From Myxococcus qinghaiensis (GTDB lineage: Bacteria; Myxococcota; Myxococcia; Myxococcales; Myxococcaceae), in the NCBI RefSeq assembly GCF_024198215.1, contig NZ_JAKCFA010000014.1, forward strand, positions 237,060-301,059: DNA of 64,000 nucleotides, read 5' to 3'. This document shows, one piece after another, positions 1 to 8,168 of the stretch. The notes beneath the pieces are model-generated. The model worked only from the letters and a program-made list of their open reading frames with translations, was not told the DNA's origin and made no database searches. The translations under genes and the position numbers were made by a program. The stretch's first letter is position 1. Each line of letters starts with the position of its first letter.

Positions 1-1
1 C

Positions 2-445
2 TTCTTCCGGGAGAACACCTTCCTGACCATCGTCGAGGACCAGACCATCTACCCGAACTGGCAGGTGCGGACCGGGCCGGACAATCCCACGCAGTTCCCG
101 GACCTGCCCGCCAACTTCACCGGGGTGGTGAACATGACCTCCGCCATCTGGGAGGAGGATGTCGGCCCCAATGACCACTACGACTCCATCCCCGAGGGGG
201 GAGCCGGAACGGCGGTGGACGAGCGGGACGGCCACTTCAGCTTCTTCGCGGCGTCGGGCCTGGTCCTCCGGGTGAAGGGCGAGGCAAATGCCAATGATTG
301 GCTCAACGGGCTCGAGATGATGGGGAGCTTCTTGAATGGCTTTGAGAACGGCATGTCCCTGGAGACCGAGGGCAAGGACCATGACACGGGCGACAACGCC
401 CGGGTGCGGCACTACATCCAACTGAAGGAGCTGGAGACCCCATGA
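2..445 (+). CDS. C-terminal part of an unrecognised protein (5' end outside the window)
   Basis: The frame is open from the first bases of the window, so the start lies upstream and only about 147 C-terminal residues are seen. The fragment is acidic and hydrophilic, rich in Gly, Asp and Asn, with aromatic clusters (SAIWEEDVGPNDHYD, HFSFFAASGLVLRV). No transmembrane segment or recognisable motif is present. Its TGA overlaps the ATG of the next gene in an ATGA arrangement at 442-445, so the two genes are probably co-transcribed and translationally coupled. The partner is exported, so this protein may also belong to a surface or extracellular system. I do not recognise the family. Confidence 0.8.
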   Translation, partial: FFRENTFLTIVEDQTIYPNWQVRTGPDNPTQFPDLPANFTGVVNMTSAIWEEDVGPNDHYDSIPEGGAGTAVDERDGHFSFFAASGLVLRVKGEANANDWLNGLEMMGSFLNGFENGMSLETEGKDHDTGDNARVRHYIQLKELETP

Positions 446-1275
446 GCGCAATGAATCTGAAGTACGCGGTGCTCGCGCTGCTCGTCGGGGGGACGGCCCA
501 CGCCGTCGAGCCGATGGTGCCGTACGACAACTTCAACCCGTCGGAGTCCAACCCGCCTCGCGCGACGAAGGTGCGCGGCATCGACCCGGCACGGTGGACG
601 AGCCAGGAGAGCGGAAGCCGGCAGCAGGCGCTTCGTGAGCTGGCCTTCACCCGCCTGCGGCTCTTGAGCCGGTCCAACACAGGCACGGGACGCTACGGCC
701 TGCGCTTCACACAGCCGTCGCTGGTGACGGCCATCGAAGCGAAGGTCCGCGTGAACAACGCCCGGAGCACGGGGTGCGAGCCGCCGGGTACCGGGGTCTC
801 CCAGGCAGCGGCGGAGCTGTCCGGCCACTTCTTCAACGCCGCCACGCCGAGCCGGGCCAGCGCGAAGGATGACATCACCGCGTCCATCCGCATCGTCTCC
901 CGGTCCACGGACCCGCTGGGCTCGCAGGACTTGCGCGTGGAAGCGAACATCGAGCGGTGCAGGGACGCGTCGTGCACGGGGCGCAGCTCGCTCTTCACGT
1001 CGGACCTGGGCCTGATCCACCAGGGCGAGCAGGCCCGCTTGCGAGTCCAGTGGGACGCGGCGAATGACCGCTTCGTGTTCCAGCGCGACAGCCAGCCCGA
1101 GGTGTACGGCGCCTACACCGTCACGGACACCGGGGCTCCCGGCATCGCCAACAAGGAGCTGGTCGTCACGCACGCCCTGCCTTCCTGCGGCAGCGGCAGC
1201 CCCACTCCACTGGGGTATGTGAATGCATACTTCCACGACGTGCTGGTGAACCAGTCAGCGGCCCCCGCGCCGTGA
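442..1275 (+). CDS. Secreted hypothetical protein
   Basis: This is a 277-residue protein with a short signal peptide (positively charged start, hydrophobic YAVLALLVGG, AHA cleavage site near residue 21), so it is predicted to be exported. The mature part is soluble, with repeated beta-type stretches such as RYGLRFTQPSLVTAIEAKV and four cysteines (TGCEPP, ERCRDASC, SCGSG) that could form disulphides outside the cytoplasm. The start is set by the ATGA overlap with the upstream gene. Phrases like 'RLRVQWDAANDRFVFQ' suggest a jelly-roll or carbohydrate-binding-like beta sandwich, but this is only an impression of the fold. No family is recognised. Confidence 0.8.
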   Translation: MSAMNLKYAVLALLVGGTAHAVEPMVPYDNFNPSESNPPRATKVRGIDPARWTSQESGSRQQALRELAFTRLRLLSRSNTGTGRYGLRFTQPSLVTAIEAKVRVNNARSTGCEPPGTGVSQAAAELSGHFFNAATPSRASAKDDITASIRIVSRSTDPLGSQDLRVEANIERCRDASCTGRSSLFTSDLGLIHQGEQARLRVQWDAANDRFVFQRDSQPEVYGAYTVTDTGAPGIANKELVVTHALPSCGSGSPTPLGYVNAYFHDVLVNQSAAPAP

Positions 1276-1439
1276 GGTAGCGCGAACCCTGGGGCAGTCC
1301 CACCACACCCGGCCTGGCACCGTGCGAAGCGGCGGCTGACAGGCCCGGGGGAGCCCCCATCCGCGCTGGCCGTTTGATATGTCGATGCCGATGGTGCTCC
1401 CAATCCCTGCGAGCGCCATACCCCGAAGGGGGAATCCAC

Positions 1440-2432
1440 ATGAGCATCGTTTCGAGAAGAGGCCGTGGCCTCGCCGCAGTGTTGGTCGGTGTGAGCGCGC
1501 TGGCCTCCGTCGGTTGCGGTGAGGGCCCGGACCCGCGGGAGGACACCCAGGCCCCGGTCCAACAGGTGAGCGCGCCCCTGGACAACCTCTCGGCGCCCAC
1601 CGTGGCGCTCACCGCACCGGCTCCGGGGAGCTTCCTGCGTGGCACGGTCACCCTCACCGCGGACGCCTCGGATGACGTGGGCGTCTCCCGCGTGGACTTC
1701 TTCGACGGGGCCACGCTCATCGGCTCCGCCACCCAGGCCCCCTTCAGCGTGAGCTGGAACACGACGACGGTGGTCTCCGGCACCCATCCGCTGACGGCCC
1801 AGGCCTTCGACGTCGAGGACAACTCGGCCACCTCCAGCGCGGTGAGCGTCCTGGTGGACAACTTCGTTCCCATCATCCTGACCGGCTCGCCTCAGTACAA
1901 TCCGCAGTCGCAGAACTACGTGCGAGGCATCGTCGGCCTGAGCTGGGCGGTGACGGACCAGAGTCTCTCCGGCGTGGCCCTGGTGGAGCTCCTCCGGAAC
2001 GGGTCCTTCGTGGCCTCGCAGCCGGGCCACTCGGGCGTCACCTACAACTTCACGTGGGACACGCGGGTGATGGGCAACACCTCCTACTCCCTGACCCTGC
2101 GCGCGACCGACAACGCCGGCAACGTCCAGACGAACACCCGGACCCTGGTCGTCGACAACGCGCTGCCCTCGTCCGTCCTCACCGCGCCAGCCCACGGAGC
2201 CGTGGTCAGCGGCCTCGTCACGCTGTCCGCCAATGCCTCCGACAGCCAGGCGCTCATCTACGTCGCCTTCGAAATCGACGGCGTCCTCCAGTCGCCCTTT
2301 TCAGCCACCGCGCCGTTCACGAGGACGTGGGACACGACGGGCAAGTCGGGCACGCATGTGATTGTCGCCGTCGCCTATGACCGGGCTGGCAACAGCCGCC
2401 GGAGCAATGCGGCGACAGTCACCGTGCCCTGA
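1440..2432 (+). CDS. Lipoprotein with three bacterial Ig-like repeats
   Basis: This is a 330-residue protein whose start is set by ATG 1440, preceded by the purine-rich GAAGGGGGAA. The N-terminus is a lipoprotein signal (LASVGC, lipid Cys at residue 26) followed by a flexible Pro/Gln linker. The rest is about three tandem Ig-like modules of roughly 90 residues. Each opens with a P-x-V-x-L-T-x-P-x-x-G motif, continues with 'VTLTADASDDVGVSRVDFF'-type strands and ends with S-V-L-V-D-N. This is the pattern of bacterial Big-type domains found in adhesins and in accessory regions of secreted enzymes. No catalytic domain follows, so it is probably a surface scaffold or adhesin. It converges on the serine hydrolase gene across a strong hairpin. 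Confidence 0.85.
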   Translation: MSIVSRRGRGLAAVLVGVSALASVGCGEGPDPREDTQAPVQQVSAPLDNLSAPTVALTAPAPGSFLRGTVTLTADASDDVGVSRVDFFDGATLIGSATQAPFSVSWNTTTVVSGTHPLTAQAFDVEDNSATSSAVSVLVDNFVPIILTGSPQYNPQSQNYVRGIVGLSWAVTDQSLSGVALVELLRNGSFVASQPGHSGVTYNFTWDTRVMGNTSYSLTLRATDNAGNVQTNTRTLVVDNALPSSVLTAPAHGAVVSGLVTLSANASDSQALIYVAFEIDGVLQSPFSATAPFTRTWDTTGKSGTHVIVAVAYDRAGNSRRSNAATVTVP

Positions 2433-2442
2433 ACCACCCGCA

Positions 2443-2472
2443 CGGCCCACCCCGGTGCCATGGGGTGGGCCG
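2443..2472. terminator. Bidirectional terminator hairpin
   Basis: An 11-bp perfect stem, CGGCCCACCCC paired with GGGGTGGGCCG, encloses an 8-nt loop. It lies between two convergent genes (stops at 2432 and 2490), so it can end both transcripts. There is no clear T-run, as is common for hairpins in this GC-rich genome. Confidence 0.7.
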
Positions 2473-2489
2473 CTGCGAGGACCCGGCAC

Positions 2490-4139
2490 CTAGCGACGGG
2501 TGAACACTCCCAGCTTGTCGCGGTTCCAGGCATTGATGGTCAGCGAGAGGACCTTCGTTCGTGGCGCGGCGAAGAAGGCCCCGGAGAACCCTGACTCGTT
2601 CTCTCCCGTCGTCTGGAAATAGAACTCGTCGCCGCTGTAGTGCATGAGTGCGAAGCGCTTTCCTGCGGGGCCCACGGTGAATGACAGCGCCCCATCTCTC
2701 AGCGTCACGGTGAGGTCTCCGTAGACGCGGTTGGGATAGGTTCCGACGTAGGCATTGAGGTTCCGCGCGGGAGTCGGGCTCACCGCGGGCTTGGAGTACT
2801 TCGTCTGGTCCGCGGTGATGGGCTCGGCCACGATGGGCCCGAAGAAGGCCAGCCAGTCTCGCGTGGATGCGCCGTAGCGGACGATGTCCACGAACTCCGC
2901 GGAGATGGCCTCCGGCACGCCTCGCGGGTCCGCGTTCGTCAGCACGGCGATGGCCAGCTTCTTGGACGGATAGACGGTGATGACCGTGGACGCGCCACGC
3001 CCGAAGGCGCCCGAGTGGCCCAGCCTCAGCTCGCCGGTGTCCTCGTAGCCGACGTTCCAGCCCAGCCCGTAGAAGCTCGTCCGACCTCCCAATTCCTCCG
3101 GCCCCTGGGTGACACTGACTGGCCGCCAGATGGTCTGAAGTCCCGGGACGTCCACCACGGGATTCGGAAGCCCCGGGTAGCCGCCTCCCGCGAGCAGCAT
3201 CGTCAGCCACCGGGACAAATCCCGCACCGACGAGTTCGCGCCACCGGCTGGCGCCTGACCGTCATTGTTGGCCCCCAGGTCTGGCTTCCATTGGCCGTCC
3301 ACCAACGTGTGCAGCGCCGCCCGGTTCTTGCTCGCCTGGAGGTCCGCGAAGGAATAGGAGCTGCTGCTCATGCCCAGCGGCGCGAAAATCATCTCCCGCG
3401 CCAGGTCCTGCCAGGAGCGCCCCGTCCCCGTGGCGAACGCCAGCGCTCCGGCTGTCAGCCCATAGTTGGTATAGGCATACGAGTCGCGGAACCGCGCCAG
3501 GGGATACAGCGCCAGCTTCGAGATGATCTGCTCGCCGGTGTAGCCCAGGTCCTCGAGCAGATCTCCCGCATGGTCCGGCAGGCCACTGCGATGCGCGAAC
3601 ATGTCGGCGACCGTGACGTGCTGCCCCACCCAGGCATCCGCGAGCGTGAAGCCAGGACGGAGGCTCTGGAGCGTGTCATTCCAGTCCACCTTGGCCAGGC
3701 GCCGCGTCAGCGCTGCGGCAATCACCGTGGAGCTCAGCGGCTTGGAGACCGAGGCGAGCTGGAACACGGTGTCCGCATCGACGTCCCCCACCACGCCCGC
3801 CTGGCGCTCGCCCAGGCCCTTGAGGTAGCGGACCACGCCGTCGTAGACCACGGCGACAGCGATTCCGGGCACGGTGGTGGCCGCCTTGTCCTTCTTGACG
3901 ATGTCGTCGAGCACCGCCAGGGCTCGCGTCACTCCGTCCGCGGTGATCTGCCCCGAGGCCGCCGGCATCGCCGGAGCCGGGGTCCTTGGACCCGGTGCCG
4001 GCCCCGCCGCCTCCGCCACCGAGCCCGTCCCGGAGATGGCGGCGCCCACCCCCGCGACCCCCAGGCCCCGCAGCAGCGTCCTGCGCGCCATTCCCGAGTC
4101 CGCCGTCGGTCCTGAACCCTGCCCGTCGTCCTGCGCCAT
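2490..4139 (-). CDS. Tat-exported serine hydrolase, beta-lactamase/D-Ala-D-Ala carboxypeptidase (class C) fold
   Basis: This is a 549-residue protein. The start at 4139 is chosen because a GGGGGGAG ribosome site lies 4 nt upstream; an in-frame start further out lacks one. A twin-arginine signal (ARRTLLRGLG, residues 18-27) and a hydrophobic segment ending near AEAA predict folded export. The class C/esterase triad is visible: S-V-S-K at about 130-133 supplies the nucleophile and general base, Y-T-N at about 223-225 supplies the second motif, and GHSG in the C-terminal half supplies the third. A roughly 100-residue C-terminal extension follows the catalytic domain, as in many esterase/peptidase relatives. 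The substrate (beta-lactam, D-Ala peptide or ester) cannot be told from sequence; such proteins are often esterases or D-aminopeptidases. Confidence 0.9.
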   Translation of the reverse strand: MAQDDGQGSGPTADSGMARRTLLRGLGVAGVGAAISGTGSVAEAAGPAPGPRTPAPAMPAASGQITADGVTRALAVLDDIVKKDKAATTVPGIAVAVVYDGVVRYLKGLGERQAGVVGDVDADTVFQLASVSKPLSSTVIAAALTRRLAKVDWNDTLQSLRPGFTLADAWVGQHVTVADMFAHRSGLPDHAGDLLEDLGYTGEQIISKLALYPLARFRDSYAYTNYGLTAGALAFATGTGRSWQDLAREMIFAPLGMSSSSYSFADLQASKNRAALHTLVDGQWKPDLGANNDGQAPAGGANSSVRDLSRWLTMLLAGGGYPGLPNPVVDVPGLQTIWRPVSVTQGPEELGGRTSFYGLGWNVGYEDTGELRLGHSGAFGRGASTVITVYPSKKLAIAVLTNADPRGVPEAISAEFVDIVRYGASTRDWLAFFGPIVAEPITADQTKYSKPAVSPTPARNLNAYVGTYPNRVYGDLTVTLRDGALSFTVGPAGKRFALMHYSGDEFYFQTTGENESGFSGAFFAAPRTKVLSLTINAWNRDKLGVFTRR

Positions 4140-4436
4140 GACTCCCCCCAGAAGCCTCACGTCGAAGAGGTTTCGACGCACCCGCGGCGGGCACAGTGGG
4201 AGGGCCGTGGACGCACGCGCAACAGACCCGGGTGCCAGTGTGCCGTCGGGTCAACCTCCCCTCGTTCTCCAGCGACAGCGGGCCTGTCGGCATTCCTTGA
4301 CATCACGGTTTCCCCACTTCAATACGACCTGAAAACGATAATGCGTATCGTTCTCATCCACGGATGTCCCCCTCACCGGGGCAGGCGCCATGGAAGGGCG
4401 GCGCATTTCCATCCCCCCCGTCGAGAGGCTGTTCCC
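4140..4436. promoter_or_regulatory. Divergent intergenic region with regulatory palindrome
   Basis: This is a 297-bp gap between the divergent serine hydrolase and beta-propeller lipoprotein genes. It contains the Fur-box-like palindrome at 4330-4356, listed separately, and the GAGAGG ribosome site of the downstream gene. I see no convincing additional open frame in it. Confidence 0.5.
4330..4356. promoter_or_regulatory. Fur-box-like palindromic operator
   Basis: The left arm TGAAAACGATA and right arm TATCGTTCTCA are inverted repeats with a single mismatch across 11 bp, separated by 5 bp (ATGCG). The AT-rich core resembles Fur boxes (GATAATG..TATCGTT..TCTCA), and it stands out in a GC-rich background. 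It lies about 80 bp before the ATG of the beta-propeller lipoprotein, a usual place for an iron-responsive repressor. A zinc- or manganese-dependent relative of Fur is also possible. Confidence 0.55.
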
Positions 4437-5648
4437 ATGAAGCATCCTGTTGCCTTCCGTTCCTTGCGATGGACCCTGGCGCTGCTCGCCCCCTGCCTCT
4501 TCGCGGGCTGCGGCGACTCGGACGAAGACGACGACAACGGGCCGCTGTATGCCGTCACCACGCAGCTGCTCGCCGACGACCCGGTGGAGAGCTACGTCGT
4601 CGTGACGAGCCAGGCGGAGCAGACCAGCACGCTGTCGCTGGACAACGCCATCAAGGTTCCCGGCCGTGCGCTCGGCGTGGGCGTCCACAAGTCCGGCACG
4701 CTCTACGTGGTGACGGACGAGAGCGCGGTCGTCACCCGCTACAAGCTCAATGACAGTCGCGGCCTGGACGAGGCGGGGACCGTGAGCTTTTCAAGCCTGG
4801 GTGTGACTTCGCTCGGTGAGTACCAGGCCAACTTCCACTTCGTCTCCGACACCAAGGCCTACTTCTTCGACGGAGCCACCGCGCAGGTCGTCATCTGGAA
4901 CCCCACGGCGATGACTGTCACGGGCAGCATCCCGCTCCCCGCGCTGGTCATCCCCGACACCGTGCTGGCCTTCTCGGGAGCCGTCGCCCGCGTCGGCAAT
5001 CAGTTCATCATGCCGGTCGGCTGGCGGCCGGTGTCTGGCATCGGCATCACCCGCAAGGCGGGCGTGGTCTCCATCGACACGACGACGGACGCCGCCACCA
5101 TCGCCACCGATGACCGCTGTGGCTACACCCACGACATCGCCGTCGGCTCCGACGGCACGGTGTTCCTCGCGACCGAGGCGTACGGCGCCGCGGTTCGTCG
5201 GGTGCAGGGCGCGGACGCGCCGGAGCCGTGCCTGCTCAAGTTCAACCCGCAGACGCGCACCATCGACCCCACGTTCTACCGGTCTCTCGAAGGCCTGGTG
5301 GGTGGCGGCACCGCGGGCGCGCTCATCCCGGGCCCCCAGGGCACCGCGTACGTGCGCGTGCTGGACGAGAGCATCGCGCCGGTGCTCGAAGGCACCCACC
5401 CGCGCACCATCGCGAGCGGCACGGGGTGGCAGTGGTGGGAGCTGAACCTGGGCACGCTGGTCGCCACGCGGAAGTCCGAGTTCCCCTCCACCTCCGGCAG
5501 CATCTTCCTCTACGAGTCGGAGAACCAGACGCTCTACACCGAGTTCGGCGCGGGCGCCGCGTCGACGACGCTGCGGGTGCTGGGTGAGAGCGGCAGGCCC
5601 ACGCTGACCACGCGGGGCCTCTCCTTCTCCTTCGTCCAGCTGCGCTGA
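4437..5648 (+). CDS. Beta-propeller-like lipoprotein, possibly metal-regulated
   Basis: This is a 403-residue protein. The ATG at 4437 is preceded by GAGAGG. The N-terminus is a lipoprotein signal (CLFAGC, Cys 25) followed by a strongly acidic linker (GDSDEDDDNG). The rest is made of repeated beta units in which phrases such as 'GTLYVVTDESAVVTRY', 'TKAYFFDGATAQVVIW' and 'DGTVFLATEAYGAAVRRV' recur about every 50 residues, as in six- or seven-bladed propellers. No catalytic residues are recognisable. A Fur-box-like palindrome upstream suggests expression under metal limitation, so a role in siderophore or metal handling at the outer membrane is possible. That role is inferred from the promoter alone. 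Confidence 0.8.
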   Translation: MKHPVAFRSLRWTLALLAPCLFAGCGDSDEDDDNGPLYAVTTQLLADDPVESYVVVTSQAEQTSTLSLDNAIKVPGRALGVGVHKSGTLYVVTDESAVVTRYKLNDSRGLDEAGTVSFSSLGVTSLGEYQANFHFVSDTKAYFFDGATAQVVIWNPTAMTVTGSIPLPALVIPDTVLAFSGAVARVGNQFIMPVGWRPVSGIGITRKAGVVSIDTTTDAATIATDDRCGYTHDIAVGSDGTVFLATEAYGAAVRRVQGADAPEPCLLKFNPQTRTIDPTFYRSLEGLVGGGTAGALIPGPQGTAYVRVLDESIAPVLEGTHPRTIASGTGWQWWELNLGTLVATRKSEFPSTSGSIFLYESENQTLYTEFGAGAASTTLRVLGESGRPTLTTRGLSFSFVQLR

Positions 5649-5672
5649 AGCAAGCCTGTTCCTGCAAGTCCC

Positions 5673-5720
5673 CTGTCCCCGGTTCCAGACAGACGTGTGT
5701 GTGAAAGGAACCGGGGACAG
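5673..5720. repeat. REP-like hairpin / terminator
   Basis: A 14-bp perfect inverted repeat, CTGTCCCCGGTTCC with GGAACCGGGGACAG, flanks a 20-nt loop rich in TG. It lies between two co-directional genes, 25 bp after a stop codon. The GGGGACAG end resembles palindromic units that recur in many proteobacterial genomes in association with REP-associated transposases. It could equally act as a terminator. Confidence 0.55.
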
Positions 5721-5755
5721 CCCCCGTCACACCTGATGGTCCTCTTGGAGAATCG

Positions 5756-6376
5756 ATGCGTCTTCTGTTCCGTCTCGCGGGCATCTTCGCGGTTTCGTCG
5801 CTGTGGTCCCTCCCGGCCTTCGCCACCAGCACCGGCATCACCGGGCATACGGGCAAGGACGGAGCGACGTGCAGCACGTGTCACAAAGGAGGCGCGCTTC
5901 CCACCGTCGCGTTCGAGGGGCCCACGAGCCTGGAGCCCGGCGCCACCGGCCAGTACAGCTTCATCATCCGGGGTGGCGCCGCGAGGACCGGAGGCGCGGA
6001 TATCGCGGTGAGCAGCACCGAGGCCGTCCTCCAGGCGGGCGCCAACATGAAGAAGCTGGGAGCGGAGCTGGTCCACACCCGGCCCATGGAGTTCAGCGGC
6101 AACGAGCTGCGCTTCACCTTCTCCGTCATCGCGCCGTCCACGGACGTCACCCTCTCGCTCTTCGGCGCTGGCAACTCCGCCGACGCGGACCTCACCAGCG
6201 AGGGGGACCGGGCCGCGACCACGACGCTGTCCATCACCGTGGGCAAGGGCTCGCCCGCGGGTCCTGGCCCGGGGGACGATGATGGGGGCGGCTGCGCCGC
6301 CGCGGGCGGTGCCTCCCTGGGCGCGCTGGCGATGCTCGCCCTTCCCCTGGCACTGCGTCGTCGCCGGAAGAGCTGA
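5756..6376 (+). CDS. MYXO-CTERM-anchored protein with a CxxCH motif
   Basis: This is a 206-residue protein; the ATG follows GGAG by 5 nt. It has a signal peptide (residues 1-23, ending AFA). Just after it comes GHTGKDGATCSTCHKGG, with C39-x-x-C42-H43, a c-type heme attachment motif in the Gly/Thr-rich setting seen in choice-of-anchor type domains. A beta-sandwich region follows. The C-terminus is a classic MYXO-CTERM sorting tail: Gly-rich, a single Cys (GGGCAAAGG), a hydrophobic helix and the basic end RRRRKS. The protein is expected to be processed at this tail and displayed on the cell surface. Redox activity is possible if heme is attached, but the motif could instead bind another metal. 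Confidence 0.9.
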   Translation: MRLLFRLAGIFAVSSLWSLPAFATSTGITGHTGKDGATCSTCHKGGALPTVAFEGPTSLEPGATGQYSFIIRGGAARTGGADIAVSSTEAVLQAGANMKKLGAELVHTRPMEFSGNELRFTFSVIAPSTDVTLSLFGAGNSADADLTSEGDRAATTTLSITVGKGSPAGPGPGDDDGGGCAAAGGASLGALAMLALPLALRRRRKS

Positions 6377-6395
6377 GCCCCTCGCTCGAATGAAA

Positions 6396-6432
6396 GAGAG
6401 CCGCGCCCACCTTGGAGTGGAGCGCGGCTCTC
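6396..6432. terminator. Bidirectional terminator hairpin
   Basis: An 11-bp perfect stem, GAGAGCCGCGC with GCGCGGCTCTC, encloses a 15-nt loop. It sits between the convergent stops at 6376 and 6455. Confidence 0.7.
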
Positions 6433-6454
6433 GTGCTTCAGCGCTGACCGCGGG

Positions 6455-7921
6455 CTACTGGCAGCTGCCCGCCTGCAGGTAGTCGAGCAGCGAGCCACCG
6501 CCGCTCGAAGTCTCACGGCCCACCAGGCACTGGCCCGCGGAGACGGCCACGCTGGAGGTCCCGGCGGTGAGCGACAGCTCGCCCGTCACGACCTGCAGGC
6601 CGCCCTTGAAGCCGGTGGTGGTGTTGGCGCGCACCGGACGCAGGCTCGGGCCTCCGGTTCCACCGGTGAAGCGCACGCGATACGTCGCCTCCTCGTACGC
6701 GGACGGCACTTCCATCTCGGAGTCCGCCTTGAGCGGCGCCAGGAAGAAGCGCGCCACCAGGTCCACCTCCGGCTGCACGCGCACCAGCGGCAGCCCGTCA
6801 TCGCCGCGCGACAGATTCAGGTCGAAGTGGCGGCCGGACTGGCTGTTGAGGTCCAGCGTGAAGAGCTTGTCGGCGCCCAGGCTCAAGAAGCTCTGCGCGT
6901 CTCCAAGCCCCACGTGGCCCACGGTGAAGTCCTTCTGGTTCTCCGTCGCCTCCAGCGTGAACGACAGGCCCGACAGGGACGCCGTCCAGTTCTTGCCCCG
7001 CAGCGCGGGCGCGACGCCCGAGTACGGCAGGCTCACCTCGGTGGTGTTCAAGTCGAGCAGGAAGCGCGCGCGCTTCGCCACGCCATCCGCCTCCAGTTCC
7101 ACCAGCGGCACGGCGCGCGCCGAGGAGATGGCCAGGGTGCCATCCTCATCCGTCAGCTCCAGCCGCAGCGCCTGGAGGATGGAGCCGCTGACAATCCAGT
7201 GCTGCGCGCCCTCCTTCGTCACCTTCAGCTCCACCTGCCCCACCATCACCGTCGGCAGCGCGGCGGCCGCCTCCGCGTCGAGCTGCTGCACCGCGCTCTT
7301 CACGCCCCCCAGGTCCACGACCAGGGCGATGACCTTCGGCAGGAAGCGCAGCGACATGGGCTGGGCCTTCTTCGAACCGATGAGGAACGTCAGCTCCAGC
7401 CCGTCATCGTCCAGGGTCGTCGCGCGAATGCGCAGCTCGGACTGGTTCACGAACTTCACGCAGTCGGTGTCCGCCGCCTGGCTGCCATCGGTGCAGACAT
7501 TCTCGCCCTTGAGCAGGAAGACGGTGGAGTCCCCCTCCGTCGACTCCACGTGCTCGGCGGTGAAGACGCGCTCGCGCAGATACTTCTCCAGGCGCTCGGC
7601 CTGGGCATTCGTCTCGGCCTCGTTGGAGAAGTCGGGGAGCGACGAGCCGTCCTCCTCCTCCGCCTCCTCGCTCGGGAGCGCCGGCAGGGGGACGCCCTCG
7701 AAGCCCGCGCTGAAGACGGACAGGGCCTCCTCCAGGCTGTCCACGGCGGGCAGGCCGTTCATCGTCCGTACGCTCGCGCTGACGCCTCGCACCATCTCCG
7801 CTGAACGGCTGGCGGTGACGTCCGCGACCTTCTGCGCATCGGGCGGGTTCTCGCTGTCGCATCCCGTGGCGACCAGTGCGAACACCGCGACGCCGGCGAG
7901 CCAGGACCTGGCGTTCCTCAT
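6455..7921 (-). CDS. Large hypothetical lipoprotein
   Basis: This is a 488-residue protein. The start at 7921 is fixed by an AAGGAG ribosome site 7 nt upstream. The signal is typical of lipoproteins (FALVATGC, Cys 21). The mature protein begins with an acidic, helical region (for example EEAEEEDGSSLPDF) and continues as mostly beta sequence with few aromatic residues and two cysteines near 'NVCTDGSQAADTDC'. It lacks recognisable catalytic motifs and transmembrane segments. The extended beta character and the periplasm-facing lipid anchor would fit an outer-membrane-attached structural or binding protein. The family is not recognised. Confidence 0.85.
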   Translation of the reverse strand: MRNARSWLAGVAVFALVATGCDSENPPDAQKVADVTASRSAEMVRGVSASVRTMNGLPAVDSLEEALSVFSAGFEGVPLPALPSEEAEEEDGSSLPDFSNEAETNAQAERLEKYLRERVFTAEHVESTEGDSTVFLLKGENVCTDGSQAADTDCVKFVNQSELRIRATTLDDDGLELTFLIGSKKAQPMSLRFLPKVIALVVDLGGVKSAVQQLDAEAAAALPTVMVGQVELKVTKEGAQHWIVSGSILQALRLELTDEDGTLAISSARAVPLVELEADGVAKRARFLLDLNTTEVSLPYSGVAPALRGKNWTASLSGLSFTLEATENQKDFTVGHVGLGDAQSFLSLGADKLFTLDLNSQSGRHFDLNLSRGDDGLPLVRVQPEVDLVARFFLAPLKADSEMEVPSAYEEATYRVRFTGGTGGPSLRPVRANTTTGFKGGLQVVTGELSLTAGTSSVAVSAGQCLVGRETSSGGGSLLDYLQAGSCQ

Positions 7922-8130
7922 GAACTGCTCCTTGGAAAGGGGTGTGGGTACATGTCCCCTCTTGAGCAATGCATGGGCCAAGGCCGATTCCAGATGTTTC
8001 GAGTGGTTACCTCCGTGACTGGGGGTGTAGCGCGCTGCACACCGCGACTCCGCTGTCACGGAGCCTTCGCACCTCGCGGCCTCGGCGCGCGCGTCGAGCC
8101 GGCATGGACGCACCGCGCCAATCGGCGGAT

Positions 8131-8168
8131 TTGACTTAATATACAGCGTAAATTAATTCTCCTGGAGA
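8131..8168 (+). promoter_or_regulatory. Promoter with operator dyad; probably a leaderless transcript
   Basis: TTGACT at 8131-8136 and TAATTC at 8154-8159 are separated by exactly 17 bp, a good sigma-70 arrangement. The likely transcription start would fall at 8166-8168, on or next to the ATG at 8168. Between the boxes lies a 9-bp dyad, TTAATATAC and GTAAATTAA, around AGC (8136-8156), with one mismatch. This is a natural site for a TetR-type repressor, and one is encoded just downstream at 9659. Confidence 0.55.

Noticed and set aside
1113..2195. Long minus-strand frame across the Ig-like lipoprotein
   Set aside because: Arg/Gly/His-rich composition typical of antisense of GC-rich genes, no start signal and no domain.
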